Positions 42,718-49,919 of a stretch of 49,919 nt of DNA are shown here, piece by piece (position 1 is the first letter of the stretch; every line of letters begins with the position of its first letter). This DNA comes from Lachnospiraceae bacterium. Lineage in GTDB: Bacteria > Bacillota > Clostridia > Lachnospirales > Lachnospiraceae. A program made the position numbers and the translations under genes. Under the pieces are notes generated by a model. The model was not told the DNA's origin, searched no databases, and was given only the letters and a program-made list of their open reading frames with translations. The DNA lies in contig VSNG01000015.1 of the NCBI GenBank assembly GCA_009774175.1, positions 26,227 through 76,145 on the forward strand. The letters run 5' to 3'.

Positions 42718-44184
42718 CTAATCATGCCATATTTTTTCGGGAATTTCAACCACAACACCGATTCTGCCCTCAGGCGTAATCCCCTGCACGCATAGTCCTG
42801 CTTCTATCTGATCCTTTATTATTGCAATCAATTCCCCGTCTATCAATTCTCCCGGCGCGGCAAGCGGAATTCCTGGCGGATAGGGTGTGATAAAATCAGC
42901 GGAAATTCTTCCGGCAGCCTCTTCCAATGCAGCTTCCTCCCGCGGACTATGAAAGGCCTGCGCCATTGTCAGCCCTGCTTTTTTGCAGGCAAAGCCGCTG
43001 CCTGTCCTTCCATTTGCGCTCTCCTTTATCCTAGCATCTATTTCTATAAGCGCATCAGCCAATCTCTGCCAGCCCTGGGCCTCATCCATCAGCGTCATCA
43101 TGGCCAGCGCGTAGGTCTGCGCCGCCATCTCTAATTCCAAATGGTATTCTTCCCGCAAAATCCCGCAAAGTTCTTTGCCTGTAATATTCGTCCCTTTGAC
43201 GGATATCACTGCTTTTCCCATATCCCAATCTGTGAAAGCATATTTTTTTTCGGGCACATCCCCTATCTTTCCAATGCGTATGTGGCGAAGTCCCTGCGTT
43301 TTTTGACAAAATGCTCTATAATGCGTTTCCATGGCGGTAAAACGCTCCCGCCCCTGTCTTTCCAGATAACGCATACAGGAATCCATGCTGGCCATAAGGA
43401 CGTAGGAAGGGCTGCTGCTCTGAAACATGGACAGGTATTTTCGCAATTTTACACGGTCAATTCTGTCTCCATTCACATGCAGAAGCGCCGTCTGCGTCAT
43501 GGACGGGAGGGTTTTGTGGAGACTGTGAATCACCAGATCCGCGCCCTGCGCGACAGCGCCTTTTTTTTCATAAGAATACGCCCCTGTACCGCAAAGTCCC
43601 AGATGCGCTCCGTGGGCCTCATCCACTATCAGAATTTTACCCCGCTCATGCACCACATTCGCAATCTCTGCCACATCGGAAACCACCCCTTCATATGTAG
43701 GAGACGTGATGACCACCGTAGCGCAGTCCGGATACTGATCCAAAAGCCGCCCTATCTCCCTGAAATCCACTCCGTCGCAAATGTCGTATTCCTCGATCAT
43801 TTTCGGACAATAATAATGCACGCAAAGTCCCTGCAAAATCGCCGCATGGTATACGGATTTATGGCAGTTTCGCGCCATCAGAATCTGATCTCCGGGTTTT
43901 GTCGACGTCATCACTGCCGCAAGCGCTCCGCAGGTACTGCCGTTTATGAGAAAAAAGGTTTCGTCCGCCCCGTAGAGCCGGTTCGCCCTTTCCTGCGCCG
44001 CCAGAAGAATCCCCTCAGCCTGATGGAGATTGTCAAATCCTTCAATCTCTGTAATGTCGATCTTATAAAAATCCGCCATTTCCCCGCTTAAGGAACTGCG
44101 TTTATGTCCCGGCATATGGCAGGGGTAAAAATCGCTCCCGCCGTAGGCCGACAGGGCCTGATACAGACTTTTTTCGGTATTCAT
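42718..44184 (-). CDS. PLP-dependent Orn/Lys/Arg decarboxylase-like protein
   Basis: A 488-residue fold-type I PLP enzyme. The cofactor lysine is in IHSLHKTLPSMTQ, and the aspartate contacting the pyridine is in ILIVDEAHGAHLG. The N-terminus GSDFYPCHMPGHKR is typical of the YaaO/SpeA group of basic amino acid decarboxylases. The C-terminal Orn_DC_C region ends with PPGIPLAAPGELI. The substrate (arginine or lysine) cannot be decided. It overlaps the HD-protein gene by four bases. Confidence 0.88.
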   Translation of the reverse strand: MNTEKSLYQALSAYGGSDFYPCHMPGHKRSSLSGEMADFYKIDITEIEGFDNLHQAEGILLAAQERANRLYGADETFFLINGSTCGALAAVMTSTKPGDQILMARNCHKSVYHAAILQGLCVHYYCPKMIEEYDICDGVDFREIGRLLDQYPDCATVVITSPTYEGVVSDVAEIANVVHERGKILIVDEAHGAHLGLCGTGAYSYEKKGAVAQGADLVIHSLHKTLPSMTQTALLHVNGDRIDRVKLRKYLSMFQSSSPSYVLMASMDSCMRYLERQGRERFTAMETHYRAFCQKTQGLRHIRIGKIGDVPEKKYAFTDWDMGKAVISVKGTNITGKELCGILREEYHLELEMAAQTYALAMMTLMDEAQGWQRLADALIEIDARIKESANGRTGSGFACKKAGLTMAQAFHSPREEAALEEAAGRISADFITPYPPGIPLAAPGELIDGELIAIIKDQIEAGLCVQGITPEGRIGVVVEIPEKIWHD

Positions 44185-44723
44185 GAAGCCTGCGCTCCAT
44201 GCCCTTTGTGCACACCCACCGTCTCCATCAACGAACAGTACTTATCCGCCGCCGTTACAACCCAAGCCTCCCTGCATGTAGGCGGCACTACGGACAGCGG
44301 CCACATATGCTTCTTAATGATTTCCCGCTGTATGTCATTGAGCTGATACTCTTTTTCCGCGTTATGAAGCGCCGTAGCCGGATGATGAAAGCCGTGCAGA
44401 CGCTGTCTGTGGGCCAGATATTCCTTATCATGCCAGTCATATAAAAAGTAGTCGTGTAAAAGCGCGCCACGGATCAGGTCGTGCTTATTACAGCCGATCC
44501 CCAGCTTTTTATTCAAAAGCAGGCTGTAACGCGCCACGTCCATGCAATGATTATGCACTGTCATTGTGCCATGTTGAATATGCGCTCTGGTACTTCTGAA
44601 ATTTTCCGACTGTAAAATATCCTCTCCATGCTTCCTGAGCAGTCTGTGAATATTCTTATGCCGCTCGTAAAGCCTGCGCAGGCGTTCCATGCGCCTTTGC
44701 CTGTAACCTTCCAGTAAATGCAT
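44181..44723 (-). CDS. HD domain phosphohydrolase-like protein
   Basis: A 180-residue HD protein. The metal ligands are histidine in HNHCMDVARYS, HD in ALLHDYFLYDWHD and histidines in FHHPATALHNA, followed by a conserved helix around IKKHMWPLS. It likely hydrolyses a phosphate ester of a nucleotide. It is the first gene before the decarboxylase and overlaps it (ATGA). Confidence 0.85.
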   Translation of the reverse strand: MHLLEGYRQRRMERLRRLYERHKNIHRLLRKHGEDILQSENFRSTRAHIQHGTMTVHNHCMDVARYSLLLNKKLGIGCNKHDLIRGALLHDYFLYDWHDKEYLAHRQRLHGFHHPATALHNAEKEYQLNDIQREIIKKHMWPLSVVPPTCREAWVVTAADKYCSLMETVGVHKGHGAQAS

Positions 44724-44798
44724 AATCCTTCTCTCCCATTACAATATTCTGATTTACATCAGGCCCGGGCATTTGATCCGGCGCCCTTTACATACATA

Positions 44799-45989
44799 TT
44801 ACTCCTGCTCTACCAACTTATGCAATACCTGCGCACGATGTGCCCAGGTGTGCCCTGCTTTCGCAAGCTCATAGCCGCAGTCGGCTATCTCCTGCATACG
44901 GTCAGAGTCCGCCAGTAATTCCTGCGCGATCTCCGGCAGCCGGTCCATTTGCGAAAGCGAATAGATACTACAGTCTGTGCCGTTGTGCAGAATTTCATCC
45001 AGATAAACACTGCTGTCCGTAAGACAGACGGCGCCATTTAACATGGTATTGAAAATCCTATCATGCCCGCCGTCCTTAAACCAGGGCATCACATTGAGGG
45101 AAAGCTTTGTCTGACACAGCTTTTTCAGACACCCCTCTGAATTAAGGCTGTTCATAATCATCAAATTTTCCGGGTGCTTACATTCCAGGAGCTCCCAGCC
45201 GTCGCCAAAAACATGAACCCTGATTCCGGCGTCCGCAAGCACCTGCACCGCCCGTCCTCTAAACGTATAGCGCACATACAGATCAATAAATGTCAACGCC
45301 GCCATGGCTTTTTTAAGCTCTTCCTCCGGCACCTCGTTTAACTCCGCCTTTAAATGAGCCTCCGCCACCTCCTCCACCGTCCTGTGGGGACTGGCAAACA
45401 AATCGTCTATCATACCATGATAAAACGCTGTATATTCATCATCAATCCTTGTAATATATTTGTCAAAGGTAGAGGGTATACAATAGTTTCCCACCATCGT
45501 CACATCATATTTACGGCAGGCAATCGGCACATTGCTCTTCCCCGGATGTAACTGTGTCCCTGCCAGCGGCAGAAAAGGACCGTTTTGTATCTCCGGGAAA
45601 AACCTTCTCATATATGCCTCGTGGTTTCTGTCAATACTGATATGGCAGTAATTTCCGGGTACTTTCTCAAGAAAATGATGATAATACATGGGATGATCCA
45701 CCACAATATTGTAGCTGGGAATGCTAAGCGCATCCCACATCATCACGTCATTTTCATCCAAAAAGTATTCTTCCCCGCTCATGCCGTGAAAATTAAAGTT
45801 AATGAGCGCTGTATTGCCCTTCTCAAAGAATCGAAAAAACTTTTCCGTACTTTTCCAGGGGCTGCTAAGATCATAGATAAAAACCTCATGCCCGAGCTCT
45901 TTCATCGCCTCGGCAATCTGTAGGGAAAAATATCCCTGCGTCTCGATATCCCCTGTAAAAAAAAGCAGTTTTTTCATTTCCGTATTCAT
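44799..45989 (-). CDS. CgeB-like glycosyltransferase
   Basis: A 396-residue GT-B-type protein resembling the CgeB/spore-crust glycosyltransferase group. The C-terminal domain reads VHVFGDGWELLE, then LSLNVMPWFKDGGHDRIFNTM and AVCLTDSS, the pattern of the nucleotide-sugar-binding half. The N-terminal half is less conserved. Its start overlaps the EIIC gene stop by four bases, so it is translated with a sugar permease, an unusual pairing. Confidence 0.8.
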   Translation of the reverse strand: MNTEMKKLLFFTGDIETQGYFSLQIAEAMKELGHEVFIYDLSSPWKSTEKFFRFFEKGNTALINFNFHGMSGEEYFLDENDVMMWDALSIPSYNIVVDHPMYYHHFLEKVPGNYCHISIDRNHEAYMRRFFPEIQNGPFLPLAGTQLHPGKSNVPIACRKYDVTMVGNYCIPSTFDKYITRIDDEYTAFYHGMIDDLFASPHRTVEEVAEAHLKAELNEVPEEELKKAMAALTFIDLYVRYTFRGRAVQVLADAGIRVHVFGDGWELLECKHPENLMIMNSLNSEGCLKKLCQTKLSLNVMPWFKDGGHDRIFNTMLNGAVCLTDSSVYLDEILHNGTDCSIYSLSQMDRLPEIAQELLADSDRMQEIADCGYELAKAGHTWAHRAQVLHKLVEQE

Positions 45990-47119
45990 CTCCCCACAGC
46001 CGTACCAAACTGTCCCTGCGCCGGTTCTCTCCCGGCTGTTTCCTTTTTATCCCTGTAGAGCGCCATCGTTATAACCGCACAGTTTATAAAGCTGAGCGCC
46101 GCTACCGCAATCGCCTTAATCAGATTACCCGGCTCCTCCACGCTGTAGAACATTAATACGGAAGGAATACTCGGAAAGGTATAGATAAAAGCATGTACCG
46201 TAATCAATCCCTGTACCACGCCTGCCAGCATACATCCCAGAATGTTGGCAATAGCCGGCGTCTTTTCCTTAAAGCATATACCAAAAATGGAAGGTTCCGC
46301 GATCCCCGGAATCAGAGCCGTAATCATGGCGCTTAACGCCATGGATTTTAATTCTCTGTTTTTTGATTTGATAAATACACCCAGATCGCAGCCCGCCAGT
46401 CCCATATTGGAGATAAACAACGCCACCATAATGCCATAGTCCACTCCCGTAAGCCCGATCTGCGTAATGGCCAGCGTCATGAAAATCCAATGCATCCCCG
46501 TGGACACCAAAAAGATGGTAAGGCCCGCAAACACACCCCATGCCAGTACAGGCACCCTTTCCTGCATAACATTCAAAACGTCCGCCAACGCGTTGCTGAC
46601 CAGACTTACCGCCGGTTCAATCAGCAAAATTCCCAAAAGCGCTGTAACAAAAATAACACACGCCGCAAGCAGGTACGGCTGTAAGCTTTCCCTGATCAGT
46701 CGTTTAAAAAATTTACATATATGGGACATACAATAGATCAGCAATATAATCGGTATTACGCTGTAGGCATAGGTTGCAGACACCACCGGAATCCCCGCAA
46801 AGGTAACGCTGCCCCCGCTTTCCATAAGCGCCGCAAAATCAGGAAAAAGCATGACGCACACGCTGACAATCGCAAACATCGGGTCCGTATCAAAATGCTT
46901 CGCCGCAGAATACGCCACCATAATAGGAAGAAAATAGAAAGGTGTGGTGGCAATCGCCGATAAAATAACTTCCGTAGTTCCTGTGAGAATATGCGCGGCT
47001 GTAAGCAGGAGAACCGCCATTTTAAATATACCGCCCGCCAGAACAATCGGAATGATGGGCGCCATGCATTCGCTGATATGATCAAATACCGCTGATAGAG
47101 ACTTTTTCAGAGTCTTCAC
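45986..47119 (-). CDS. PTS EIIC permease without EIIA/EIIB
   Basis: A 377-residue membrane protein with about nine to ten segments and the EIIC motifs of the glucose/sucrose/beta-glucoside family (IIPIVLAGGIFKM near the start and GIAEPSIFGICF, the substrate-binding GxxEP-type loop). No EIIB or EIIA domain is fused or encoded nearby, so it depends on partners elsewhere or works differently. The start is GTG at 47119 with GAGG upstream. Confidence 0.85.
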   Translation of the reverse strand: MKTLKKSLSAVFDHISECMAPIIPIVLAGGIFKMAVLLLTAAHILTGTTEVILSAIATTPFYFLPIMVAYSAAKHFDTDPMFAIVSVCVMLFPDFAALMESGGSVTFAGIPVVSATYAYSVIPIILLIYCMSHICKFFKRLIRESLQPYLLAACVIFVTALLGILLIEPAVSLVSNALADVLNVMQERVPVLAWGVFAGLTIFLVSTGMHWIFMTLAITQIGLTGVDYGIMVALFISNMGLAGCDLGVFIKSKNRELKSMALSAMITALIPGIAEPSIFGICFKEKTPAIANILGCMLAGVVQGLITVHAFIYTFPSIPSVLMFYSVEEPGNLIKAIAVAALSFINCAVITMALYRDKKETAGREPAQGQFGTAVGR

Positions 47120-47262
47120 TTTTATTCCTCATTCTCTCTGCCATGTACAGCCTCCGATGCTCTCAAAAATATTTTTCTGCAAAATTATCTACGGATTATA
47201 TCGGCCGTATGACGTATTTTCTACACTTGCAAGTACAGGGAAATCGTCCCTTTTCGTAAATA

Positions 47263-47670
47263 TTACGGTTCTTCCAGCTCTTTCAGATACTCTCTGGCCG
47301 TTTTTTCCCTTTCACCACCCGGCGCAGTATCCAGATAGGCCTGCAGCGCTTCCTTATAGGGCGTTTTGTCTTCAGAAATCCTCCCTCCTACATACGCAAG
47401 ATAAGCGTCGGAAAAAGCCCAATATTCGTCAAACTCCTCTTCATAATCATAATTAAAATAGAGGGAATTAAAATTGTGAGCAGGCCCAAACATCTTCTCA
47501 TCCAGCTCTATCCCCTCCAGCCGATAGGACAACGAATAGTATCTGCGCTCCCGTGCAAGCTTCACAAACCTGACAAAGCAAAATGCCATGCAGCTAAAGA
47601 ATACTATCGTAAATATTACGATCAGAACATAATATTTTGTTTTATTTCCGCATTTCGCCTTATTTTCCAA
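47263..47670 (-). CDS. Small membrane protein, last of zinc-ribbon trio
   Basis: A 135-residue protein with one membrane segment (YYVLIVIFTIVFFSCMAFCF) and an acidic soluble domain rich in tyrosine. I do not recognise a family. The frame opens to 47748, but that would overlap the upstream gene by 89 bases; TTG at 47670 has GGAGG six bases upstream and overlaps the preceding stop by only 11 bases. It lacks the zinc ribbon of its two upstream relatives but resembles their single-segment plus helical-domain layout. Confidence 0.65.
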   Translation of the reverse strand: MENKAKCGNKTKYYVLIVIFTIVFFSCMAFCFVRFVKLARERRYYSLSYRLEGIELDEKMFGPAHNFNSLYFNYDYEEEFDEYWAFSDAYLAYVGGRISEDKTPYKEALQAYLDTAPGGEREKTAREYLKELEEP

Positions 47671-48406
47671 AATAAGCCTCCATCCTCTCTTTGGTAACGC
47701 GCTCAACATCAATGCTGCCGTCCAGTATAAACTGGTCTCCGTATTCAAGCCCCTTTAAGGTCTCAATCTCTTCATCCGTCAGGCGGTAATAATTTTTCAA
47801 ATAACCGTCAACCTCACGTATCAGATCCTGCCTGACCTCACTTTTATCATCGGAGTGATAGAAGATCTGCAGGGTAGTCAAATCCGTGTCCCTGAGGGAC
47901 GCATAATTATTTCCTTCATCCATTGCCTCCATGGACTGTAATACGCCCACAAGAACGAGAGAATATGTGTAGATATCAGTAAGGTCCTCCGCATATTCCG
48001 GATAATTTTTAAACAGCTCTCCCGTCGGATCTGTCCGGGACGCAAGCAGATAAGCTCGTATGTACTGCTTTTCATCCATATAGCGGGCAAGCTGCTCCCT
48101 GTTCTTCTCAAGGCGCGCCCCGGTCACCTGGTATGACGACCGCACACCAAACCGATATTTGTAAAAGGAAATAAACCCAAAGGAAAAAAGAACAATTGCC
48201 AGAAATACAATTCCCAATCTTACCGTCAGGTATTCCAGCACCTGACCAGTCCCTGTTTCCAAAAGTTCGTCCCGCTTTTGCTCATAGGCGGCGTCATAGG
48301 TTTGAAGCTCCTTAGCCAGCTTTAAAGCATGTTCATTAACTGTTCCGCAATAGGGACATTTCAGCTGGTCGCTGGCAAAATCAGAACCGCAGTTTGTACA
48401 TTTCAT
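47660..48406 (-). CDS. Zinc-ribbon single-pass membrane protein
   Basis: A 248-residue protein. An N-terminal zinc ribbon (CTNCGSDFASDQLKCPYCG) is followed by a helical part, one membrane segment (about residues 64-82) and a helical C-terminal domain. Clostridial proteins of this layout are poorly characterised. It overlaps the upstream gene by 26 bases and the downstream one by 11. Confidence 0.75.
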   Translation of the reverse strand: MKCTNCGSDFASDQLKCPYCGTVNEHALKLAKELQTYDAAYEQKRDELLETGTGQVLEYLTVRLGIVFLAIVLFSFGFISFYKYRFGVRSSYQVTGARLEKNREQLARYMDEKQYIRAYLLASRTDPTGELFKNYPEYAEDLTDIYTYSLVLVGVLQSMEAMDEGNNYASLRDTDLTTLQIFYHSDDKSEVRQDLIREVDGYLKNYYRLTDEEIETLKGLEYGDQFILDGSIDVERVTKERMEAYFGK

Positions 48407-49040
48407 CTGCTAATCCTTCCTCTTTCAAAATCTCTGTTTCCCGCTCCACTTCTTCTTTTAATGCAGCCTCAATGGCGTCGTCCGTCTCATAAATCTGAAA
48501 GAAAATGCCATCATCCCGCATATTGTAATCTTCCGCCAAGACTTCATAAATCCACAGCATTTCCTCCCTGTCCTTCTCCTGAAAAGCCTGGTCAAAAAGC
48601 GGCGGATAAATATGCAGATACCAGGCGGTACGATAAAGAAAATAGTCAGGCGCACCAATATAATCTTCACACTCAAAAATAAGATACTCCTCCAGCTGAT
48701 CCCAGTCTTCGCTCTTATATGCTTTCTGCAAATCGCGGGACAAACTATCCATTTTTACCTGCGCTCCGGCCTGTTCAATTTTCTGAGGCACATCAAAAAG
48801 CAGGATAAGTCCAAATATTACAAATAAAACAAGCAGCGCAGCCGCAACGACAAGGCCCAATTTCTTTGGAATCGCCATTGTTCCTGCCTGTACCCTTTTC
48901 ACTTCTTCAATTTTTTTATTTGTATTCTCCCGGCTTAAATCAATCAGTTCTCTGCCGCAGTATGGACAAAACGCCGTTTTCGTTTCGGAAACAGCCGCGC
49001 CACAGCCGGGACAAATATTTACAATTCTATTATTTTCCAT
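48381..49040 (-). CDS. Zinc-ribbon single-pass membrane protein
   Basis: A 219-residue protein with a zinc ribbon at residues 10-29 (CPGCGAAV, then CPYCGREL), a basic linker, one membrane segment (about 59-83, LGLVVAAALLVLFVIFGLIL) and a helical C-terminal domain. It is the first gene of a three-gene set. A palindrome overlaps its likely promoter about 80 bp upstream. Confidence 0.78.
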   Translation of the reverse strand: MENNRIVNICPGCGAAVSETKTAFCPYCGRELIDLSRENTNKKIEEVKRVQAGTMAIPKKLGLVVAAALLVLFVIFGLILLFDVPQKIEQAGAQVKMDSLSRDLQKAYKSEDWDQLEEYLIFECEDYIGAPDYFLYRTAWYLHIYPPLFDQAFQEKDREEMLWIYEVLAEDYNMRDDGIFFQIYETDDAIEAALKEEVERETEILKEEGLADEMYKLRF

Positions 49041-49101
49041 CTTTTACTCTGCCGCTTTTACCATATTTGCAGGTTCACACTGGAGTCGAAGTATCGCCCC
49101 G

Positions 49102-49128
49102 ATAATAAATCGTATTCGATTTATTATA
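49102..49128 (-). promoter_or_regulatory. Palindrome over the -10 region of the zinc-ribbon genes
   Basis: A perfect 11-bp inverted repeat ATAATAAATCG (49102-49112) / CGATTTATTAT (49117-49127) with a 4-nt centre. A minus-strand TATAAT (49128-49123) overlaps its first arm; the -35 is weak. It may be an operator or a 5' leader stem. Confidence 0.6.
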
Positions 49129-49163
49129 TCGTATCAACACATTATCTTCCACCATTTTTTCAT

Positions 49164-49193
49164 AAAAAAAGAAACACCTATTCCAGTGCTTCC
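49164..49193 (-). terminator. Terminator of the rRNA-tRNA operon
   Basis: The stem formed by GAAACAC (49171-49177) and GTGCTTC (49186-49192), with one G-U pair, is followed on the minus strand by a run of seven T. It lies 14 bases after tRNA-Phe. Confidence 0.7.
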
Positions 49194-49206
49194 TTTTAAA
49201 AAGAGA

Positions 49207-49279
<73 letters not shown>

Positions 49280-49285
49280 ATTGAG

Positions 49286-49359
49286 TAGCGGGGACAGGAT
49301 TTGAACCTATGACCTTCGGGTTATGAGCCCGACGAGCTTCCAGACTGCTCCACCCCGCG
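49286..49359 (-). tRNA. Initiator tRNA-Met (CAT)
   Basis: 74 nt; anticodon loop CTCATAA on a stem with GGG/CCC pairs and an unpaired first acceptor base (C1 opposite T72), the marks of the initiator. Confidence 0.9.
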
Positions 49360-49428
49360 TTATTAAATTATACTGATCGCCATTCCGCAAAAGATTAAAC
49401 AAATCTCACAAAAATCTTCTTTGGCGAA

Positions 49429-49510
49429 TGGACGGAGGTGGATTCGAACCACCGAAGCAATTTGCAGCAGATTTACAGTCTGTCCCCTTTGGCCACTCGG
49501 GAATCCGTCC
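49429..49510 (-). tRNA. tRNA-Tyr (GTA)
   Basis: 82 nt with the long variable arm of class II tRNAs; acceptor GGACGGA/TCCGTCC, anticodon loop CTGTAAA. Confidence 0.95.
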
Positions 49511-49529
49511 ATATGATGTTATCATCAAA

Positions 49530-49602
49530 AGCCGATAAACGGACTCGAACCGTTAACCTGCTGATTACAAATCAGCTGCTCTGCCAATTGAGCCATATCG
49601 GC
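49530..49602 (-). tRNA. tRNA-Thr (TGT)
   Basis: 73 nt; acceptor GCCGATA/TATCGGC, anticodon loop TTTGTAA. Confidence 0.95.
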
Positions 49603-49635
49603 ACATAAATCGAATTTCGTCTAACGGATTTTGAA

Positions 49636-49708
49636 TGGGACCTATAGGGCTCGAACCTATGACCCTCTGCTTGTAAGGCAGATGCTCTCCCAGCTGAGCT
49701 AAGATCCC
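49636..49708 (-). tRNA. tRNA-Val (TAC)
   Basis: 73 nt; acceptor GGGATCT/AGGTCCC, anticodon loop CTTACAA. Confidence 0.95.
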
Positions 49709-49761
49709 TTATGTATAAAGTCGTCATACGGTGTAAATCACCCACATTTCTTTATACCAAA

Positions 49762-49835
49762 CGACCCGGATGGGATTCGAACCCACGACCTCCGCCGTGA
49801 CAGGGCGGCGCTCTAACCAACTGAGCCACCGGGCC
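49762..49835 (-). tRNA. tRNA-Asp (GTC)
   Basis: 74 nt; acceptor GGCCCGG/CCGGGTC, anticodon loop CTGTCAC. It is the first tRNA after the 23S rRNA, only 40 bases away. Confidence 0.95.
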
Positions 49836-49875
49836 AAGTTATCATACCCTCAAAACCGAACCTGAAGAATCCATT

Positions 49876-49919
49876 GGTTAAGCCATTGACCGATTAGTAC
49901 ATGTCAGCTGAACACATTG
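49876..49919 (-). rRNA. 23S rRNA, 3' end only
   Basis: The minus strand reads towards ACTAATCGGTCAATGGCTTA and ends ACC, the typical 3' terminus of Bacillota 23S rRNA. The gene continues beyond the right edge. Confidence 0.85.

Noticed and set aside
43141..44091. Long plus-strand open frame of 316 codons
   Set aside because: It lies opposite the decarboxylase gene, has no family features and no start signal.

Overview
The window looks like chromosomal DNA of a spore-forming Bacillota, most likely a Lachnospiraceae-type Clostridium relative. The grounds are strong AGGAGG ribosome binding sites, sigma-A type promoters, spore genes (spmA, ricT, a CotH kinase), FabK-type fatty acid synthesis, and a block whose gene order follows Bacillus yaaO-yaaR-holB-yaaT-yabB-yabC. 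Most genes lie on the minus strand.

Layout. 1-2716: AT-rich two-gene module, a small protein overlapping a large STAND-like P-loop ATPase that runs off the left edge and ends in about 70%-identical 83-residue repeats. 2843-8018: CotH kinase, DUF4956 membrane protein, VTC polyphosphate polymerase domain, histidine kinase and response regulator. 8148-12044: oxidoreductase locus with intact alcohol dehydrogenase, alpha/beta hydrolase and LysR, plus wreckage of an SDR, an aldo-keto reductase and a flavodoxin. 12191-16793: a second AT-rich cassette (DUF262 protein, DUF3696-like ATPase, unknown 281-residue protein, with its own promoter) lying between two copies of the 3' end of spmA. 16871-29233: FIST-GGDEF protein, YtrA-like GntR with ABC transporter, MATE exporter, BceRS/BceAB-like two-component system and transporter, and a membrane-embedded chemoreceptor. 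29239-36241: fatty acid synthesis operon acpP-fabK-fabD-fabG-fabF-fabZ-nitronate monooxygenase homologue-fabH, with two FabT-like operators. 36347-44723: housekeeping block rsmI, DUF4015 glycosidase-like protein, trmN6, ricT, holB, yaaR, guanylate kinase-like, PLP decarboxylase and HD protein. 44799-49040: glycosyltransferase, orphan PTS EIIC and three overlapping small membrane proteins, two of them with zinc ribbons. 49207-49919: six tRNA genes directly behind the 3' end of a 23S rRNA.

The two AT-rich modules (1-2716 and 12566-15909) are the best candidates for undescribed systems. Both pair an NTPase with proteins of unknown function in tight, overlapping or nearly abutting gene arrangements typical of anti-phage defence. 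The second shows a physical footprint of insertion in the duplicated spmA 3' end. Several regulatory circuits can also be read directly: FabT-like boxes at two fab promoters, an 11-bp direct repeat upstream of the BceAB-like genes, a palindrome over the GntR promoter, and a palindrome over a promoter for the zinc-ribbon genes.
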